DNA from: VAZQ01 sp036498625
GTDB taxonomy: Bacteria > Pseudomonadota > Alphaproteobacteria > Rhizobiales > Xanthobacteraceae
Direction of reading: 5' to 3'
NCBI GenBank assembly: GCA_036498625.1
Contig: DASYFD010000333.1
Coordinates: 1 to 9,256 of the forward strand
DNA: 9,256 nucleotides
The translations under genes and the position numbers were made by a program. Position 1 is the stretch's first letter, and every line of letters starts with the position of its first letter. Below are positions 6,001-9,256 of the stretch, piece after piece. The notes under the pieces were generated by a model. That model saw only the letters and a program-made list of their open reading frames with translations, did not search any database and was not told where the DNA came from.

Positions 6001-6060
6001 CGAGGCTAGCGCAGCAGCACTTTTCGGTGCAAGTGGTCAAGCGTTGCTACGCTCGCCTCG
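6001..6060 (-). other. Structured element, possible leader RNA of paralogue C
   Basis: Bases 6001-6016 and 6045-6060 form a 16-base inverted repeat with 14 Watson-Crick matches. Inside it, GCAC (6017-6020) and GTGC (6027-6030) form a second small hairpin. Read as minus-strand RNA, one of the two mismatches becomes a G-U pair, giving 15 of 16 paired positions; on the plus strand it is a C-A clash. This favours a minus-strand transcript, which would place the structure in the 5' leader of paralogue C. No T-run follows it, so it is not an obvious terminator. I do not recognise a known riboswitch. Confidence 0.4.
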
Positions 6061-6185
6061 ACGCAATTGACCTCCGGCGCGCTCGATGCCGTCGACGCCA
6101 AAAGACGGGTGACCAGGCGTCGTCTCCGCCTCTCTTGTCAGTGCAGCAGCTCGTCGTTGAACATGAAGATGGTATCATTTCTGCG

Positions 6186-6275
6186 GCCTGGGCCGTCCTT
6201 TGAAGGACGTGGCCCGGGCGGCGCCGCGGCCATGGTTCGAGACAAGCGTGCTTCGCCCGCGCTCCTCATCATGAG
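6186..6275. repeat. Third intergenic palindromic element
   Basis: A stem at 6186-6200 and 6203-6219 (CCGTCCTT / AAGGAC with a two-base bulge, extended by GCCTGGG / CCCGGGC) is followed by a second unit at about 6233-6275. That unit contains TTCGAGAC, a small GC stem around TTCG, and CCTCAT-C-ATGAGG. The TTCGAGAC ... CTCCTCA ... ATGAGG pattern resembles a repeat I recall from Bradyrhizobium and Rhodopseudomonas intergenic regions, here diverged. Boundaries are approximate. Confidence 0.5.
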
Positions 6276-6328
6276 GCTGAAAGAATCAAAATGTTAGAGG
6301 CCGGCAAGGTACCACGCGCCGGCGGCCG

Positions 6329-7207
6329 CTACCGCTTGGCGTTGGCGGCCGGCTGCGGATCGCGCTTGGGCGTCGCTCCTGGCGCCGGCGCCGGCGGTTT
6401 TTTCACTGGCAGCACCGCCGGTTCCGGCTTCTCGTTGCCGACCGCGTCGTCGATGTCCTCGATCAACTTGCGCACCCGCGCCGCGTTGCTGCCGAAATCG
6501 AAGGAGCCGAAGCGGGAGGAGGAACGCACGTCGATGCGCGAGCCATCGGCGCCGCCGCGCACCCGCACCACCACGTCGTCGCGCAGCCCCATGATCAGGG
6601 TGCGGGCGACCGCCTCGATGTGGCCTTCGCGCCTGGTCGGTTGCGGCGGTCGGCGGTCGATGATGATCCATTTGCGCTTGGTGATGACGGCGAGCGCGGC
6701 CTTGAAGGCGACCTCGGGGGTGGCGTCCTCGTCGAGCGGCTCGATGTCCGGATAGGCGGCGCGCTGCTGCTCGGCCGCATACAGCCCCGCATAGGCGATC
6801 GGATTGGCATCGCGCGGACGCAGCCGGGCCAGGGCCTCGTAGCGCGGCGGATCGATCGGATCGGTGGTGATGTCGTAGAGCCAGGGCAGCTTGTAGGCCC
6901 GGTAGGCCAGATAGGCCGGATAGCCCAGCAAAGCCACTGCGATCGCCATGGCGGCCATCGCCCGCCCGAGCCCGCGCAGCCCGTCGGTCCAGATCACCAC
7001 CAAGGCCCCGAGCGCGAGCCCGAGCGCCAGGATCGAGGGCGCCAGCGCCACCACGAAGCTGGTGATGGCGGGCCCGATATCGAGCCACTCCGACCGCACG
7101 ATGATGATCGAGACGATGACCGCGCAGAGCGAGAACAGCGCCATGCGCCGCGCCCAGATGGCGAGGCGCGACATCGGCTCATCGGCGGCGGAGTAGCGGC
7201 GCGCCAT
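6329..7207 (-). CDS. DUF1499 domain membrane protein, 292 aa
   Basis: The N-terminal third has three hydrophobic segments at about 22-37, 46-72 and 83-101, so the protein is anchored in the inner membrane. The region from about 105 to 255 fits the DUF1499 family: a DITTDP motif (112-117), AFKAALAVITKRKW (167-180), the segment around IEAVARTLIMGLRDDVVVRV (197-216), RIDVRSSSRFGSFDFGSN (224-241) and the helix ending RKLIEDID. The last 35 residues are rich in Pro, Ala and Lys and are probably disordered. DUF1499 has no established biochemical function that I can cite. The start at 7207 (MARRYSAADEP) agrees with homologues I recall; the ribosome binding site is weak, and M12 is an alternative start. 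It lies 107 bases downstream of the acyl-CoA ligase on the same strand and could be co-transcribed, though the gap is large for tight coupling. Confidence 0.88.
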   Translation of the reverse strand: MARRYSAADEPMSRLAIWARRMALFSLCAVIVSIIIVRSEWLDIGPAITSFVVALAPSILALGLALGALVVIWTDGLRGLGRAMAAMAIAVALLGYPAYLAYRAYKLPWLYDITTDPIDPPRYEALARLRPRDANPIAYAGLYAAEQQRAAYPDIEPLDEDATPEVAFKAALAVITKRKWIIIDRRPPQPTRREGHIEAVARTLIMGLRDDVVVRVRGGADGSRIDVRSSSRFGSFDFGSNAARVRKLIEDIDDAVGNEKPEPAVLPVKKPPAPAPGATPKRDPQPAANAKR

Positions 7208-7314
7208 GGGCTAGACCGGTCGTTGCGGCGAGAGGGGCTGCATGGGGGACGGATAATGCCAAGCCGGTCCGCCCGCAATGGGGCGAATGGGCTCACTACC
7301 GGCGGATTATGGCT

Positions 7315-8955
7315 TCAGCGGGCCGGCGCCGCCGCGGCCGGCAGGACATAGTCCCGGAATTGCTCGCGCAACGCCGTCTTCTGGATTTTTCCGGTCGCCG
7401 TATGCGGGATTTCCGGCACGAACACGATGTCGTCGGGCAGCCACCAATTGGCGGTCTTGCCGCGCATGAAATCGAGGATATCGTTCTTGCTGGCGGACTG
7501 GTCCTTCTTCAAGACCACGACCAGCAACGGGCGTTCGTCCCATTTTGGATGGCGCACCCCGATCACGGCGGCTTCCGCCACCTTGGGGTGGCTGACGGCG
7601 AGGTTCTCCAGGTCGATCGAGGAGATCCATTCGCCGCCCGACTTGATGACGTCCTTGGCCCGATCGGTGATCTGCATGTAGCCGGCCTGATCGATGGTGG
7701 CCACGTCCCCGGTGTCGAAGAAGCCGCCGGCACCCAGGATGCTGCCGGCCTCCTTGAAATAGGCTTTGGCGACCGCCGGCCCCCGCACCTCGAGGCGGCC
7801 GCTGCTCTTGCCGTCGCGGGCGAGCTCGCGGCCGGCATCGTCGATGATCCGCAGCTCCACCGTGAACGGCGCATGGCCTTGCTTGGCCTGAACGTCGAGC
7901 TGCCGGTCGCCGGTCAGGGAAGCGTATTCCGGCTTGATGGTGCAGACCGTGCCGAGCGGGCTCATCTCGGTCATGCCCCAGGCGTGCACGACCTCGACCC
8001 CGTAGACCTCCTGGAAGGTCTTGACGATGGAGCGCGGACAGGCGGCGCCGCCGATCACCACCCGGCGCAGGTCGGGCAGCTTGCCGCCGCCGGCTTCGAG
8101 ATGCTGGAGCAGTGCGAGCCACACTGTCGGCACCGCCGCCGTGCAGGTAACGCCATACTTGGTTAGCATCTCGAAGATCGAGGGGCCGTCGAGCCTGGCG
8201 CCCGGCATCACCAGGCTGGCCCCGACCATCGGGGCCGTCAACGCGATCGACCAGCCGTTGGCGTGGAACATCGGCACCACCGGCATGACCACGTCGCGGG
8301 ACGAGATCCCGAACATGTCCGGCCAGCAGGTCGCCATCGCATGCAGCACGTTGGAGCGATGTGAATAGACCACGCCTTTCGGATTACCGGTGGTGCCTGA
8401 GGTGTAGCACATGCCGGCGGCGGTATTCTCGTCGAACGATCTCCAGGTGAAATCGTCATCGACCTCGCCGATCCACTCCTCATAGGCGACCGAATTGCGC
8501 AGCGAGGTCGCCGGCAGATGCGCCGCGTCGGTGAGCACAACATAGCGCTCGATCGAGACCAGCCGGTCGGCGAGCTTCTCGAGCAGTGGAAGGAAGGTGA
8601 GGTCGGTCATCAGCACGCGAGGCTCGGCGTGGTTGACGATCCAGGCGATCTGGTCGGGGAACAGGCGCGGATTGACCGTGTGATAGACAGCCCCGATCCC
8701 AAGGATGCCGTACCAGGCTTCCAGATGCCGGGCGGTGTTCCAGGCGAGCGTCGCCACCCGGTCGCCGAACCGGATGCCGTCGCGGTCGAGGCGCTTGGCG
8801 ACCCGCAGCGCCTTTGTGCGGATCGCCCGGTAGGTGGTGGTCACCAGCGGGCCTTCGACCGAGCGCGAATGGACGGCGCGCTCGCCATGGTTCAACGCGG
8901 CATGATCGATGATGCGATGGCACAAGAGCGGCCAGTCCTGCATCAGTCCCAGCAT
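7315..8955 (-). CDS. Acyl-CoA ligase, DmdB-like (ANL superfamily), 546 aa
   Basis: This adenylate-forming enzyme activates a carboxylic acid with ATP and joins it to CoA. All core motifs are present: the P-loop YTSGTTGNPKGV (184-195), the AWGMTEMSPLGT segment (325-336), TGD (415-417), the hinge region DRAKDVIKSGGEWIS (431-445), and TATGKIQK (519-526) with the catalytic lysine K523 in the mobile C-terminal domain. The N-terminus (MLGLMQDWPLL), NPRLFPDQIAW (95-105) and PMFHANGWS (228-236) resemble 3-(methylthio)propionyl-CoA ligases and the short- to medium-chain acyl-CoA ligases grouped with DmdB. The true substrate cannot be decided from sequence, and a general fatty-acid ligase is an equal possibility. 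Length is normal and no signal peptide is seen. The ATG follows GGGGAGG at 5 bases. It is divergent from the gene at 9186, with 230 bases between them. Confidence 0.93.
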   Translation of the reverse strand: MLGLMQDWPLLCHRIIDHAALNHGERAVHSRSVEGPLVTTTYRAIRTKALRVAKRLDRDGIRFGDRVATLAWNTARHLEAWYGILGIGAVYHTVNPRLFPDQIAWIVNHAEPRVLMTDLTFLPLLEKLADRLVSIERYVVLTDAAHLPATSLRNSVAYEEWIGEVDDDFTWRSFDENTAAGMCYTSGTTGNPKGVVYSHRSNVLHAMATCWPDMFGISSRDVVMPVVPMFHANGWSIALTAPMVGASLVMPGARLDGPSIFEMLTKYGVTCTAAVPTVWLALLQHLEAGGGKLPDLRRVVIGGAACPRSIVKTFQEVYGVEVVHAWGMTEMSPLGTVCTIKPEYASLTGDRQLDVQAKQGHAPFTVELRIIDDAGRELARDGKSSGRLEVRGPAVAKAYFKEAGSILGAGGFFDTGDVATIDQAGYMQITDRAKDVIKSGGEWISSIDLENLAVSHPKVAEAAVIGVRHPKWDERPLLVVVLKKDQSASKNDILDFMRGKTANWWLPDDIVFVPEIPHTATGKIQKTALREQFRDYVLPAAAAPAR

Positions 8956-9185
8956 GGCAGCCTCCCCAGCAGCGCGGCGGCGTGCTCGCGCCCGACCGTT
9001 CCCCGCAAGCTACGTAAGCTTAGCCAGCCGCGGATGCGGCGAGAACAGGCTCCGCGGCGGATTTTGTTGACCGGTGGACGGCCGGCATGGCCGGGAAACG
9101 CCCCCTTCCGCGCCCACGGACGAGGGGTGTAGCCTCCACGCAGGAAGCGCCGCGCTCAAGTCACAAAAAAATCGGGAGGGAGGCC
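8956..9185. other. Divergent promoter region between ligase and secreted-protein gene
   Basis: This 230-base gap must hold promoters for both directions. It contains the inverted repeat AAGCT-ACGTA-AGCTT (9007-9021), 51 bases before the ligase start, which could be a regulator site. A TTGACC at 9066-9071 points rightward, but no good -10 box lies 16-18 bases downstream. A GGCCGGCATGGCCGG near-palindrome (about 9080-9094) is also present. No gene is seen in the gap. Confidence 0.4.
9007..9021. promoter_or_regulatory. Possible operator, short inverted repeat
   Basis: AAGCT and AGCTT flank a 5-base centre ACGTA, giving a two-fold symmetric site of 15 bases upstream of the ligase gene. Symmetric sites of this kind are typical of TetR- or GntR-type regulators, but five-base arms arise easily by chance. 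No regulator gene is present in the window. Confidence 0.25.
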
Positions 9186-9256
9186 ATGACCGACAGATAT
9201 CTGTTCGCCGCCTTTGCGTCGATTGCCGTCGCCGCGGTCGCGCTGCCCGCCTGGGC
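9186..9256 (+). CDS. Secreted or periplasmic protein, N-terminus only
   Basis: Only the first 23 codons are in the window. They encode a typical signal peptide: a short polar start (MTDRY), a hydrophobic Ala/Val-rich core and LPAW at the edge of the window. The ATG is preceded by GGGAGGGAGG (9174-9183), a very strong ribosome binding site, which makes this a confident gene start despite the truncation. The product cannot be identified. A periplasmic substrate-binding protein would fit next to an acyl-CoA ligase, but that is a guess from context. It is divergent from the ligase gene. Confidence 0.75.
   Translation, partial: MTDRYLFAAFASIAVAAVALPAW

Larger units (their letters stand above)
5926..6328. 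other. Intergenic region upstream of paralogue C
   Basis: This 403-base gap lies between paralogue C and the stop codon of the DUF1499 gene, both on the minus strand. It contains a structured inverted repeat (6001-6060) and a palindromic element (about 6186-6275), listed separately. Several short open frames cross it, but none has a convincing start, length or composition. Paralogue C's promoter should lie here; I see no clear boxes. Confidence 0.55.

Noticed and set aside
1..9256. CRISPR array, rRNA, phage or insertion-sequence genes
   Set aside because: No regularly spaced repeats, no rRNA-like sequence, and no transposase or integrase motifs were seen on either strand.

Overview
The window looks like chromosomal DNA from a GC-rich alphaproteobacterium, most likely of the Bradyrhizobium/Rhodopseudomonas group (order Hyphomicrobiales). 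This rests on the GC-rich codon use, on gene families I recall as common there, and on three intergenic palindromic elements of the type scattered through such genomes. I could run no database search, so the taxonomy is inference.

Layout from left to right: a palindromic repeat (1-82); a plus-strand metallo-beta-lactamase-fold hydrolase (289-1200); and a minus-strand secreted protein of an uncharacterised family (paralogue A, 1274-2113). Next comes a 388-base intergenic region with a second palindromic repeat and a plausible sigma70 promoter, then a small plus-strand secreted protein resembling a minimal ClpP-like domain (2502-2897). Three minus-strand genes follow: paralogue B (2949-3785), a Bug/TctC-type periplasmic solute receptor (3845-4876) and paralogue C (5065-5925). 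A 403-base intergenic region holds a structured element and a third palindromic element. After it lie a DUF1499-type membrane protein (6329-7207) and a DmdB-like acyl-CoA ligase (7315-8955), both minus strand. Divergent from the ligase, the start of another secreted protein (9186 onward) runs off the window.

The most distinctive part is 1274-5925. Three divergent copies of one secreted protein of about 280 residues surround an orphan Bug receptor that has no TctA/TctB membrane subunits in view. The three copies share a conserved cysteine pair and an invariant core motif. Two of them carry a loop matching the EF-hand calcium-binding pattern, and this is degraded in the third. A periplasmic ligand-binding or processing role is a reasonable inference, but the function is unknown. 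The receptor and paralogue B, 59 bases apart, probably form one transcript. A terminator-like hairpin separates paralogue C from them.

The hydrolase, the DUF1499 protein and the ligase look like ordinary accessory or housekeeping metabolism. The two best palindromic repeats (1-82 and 2274-2385) have unrelated sequences but the same cloverleaf plan. Where their two arms differ, the changes are compensatory within each local hairpin.
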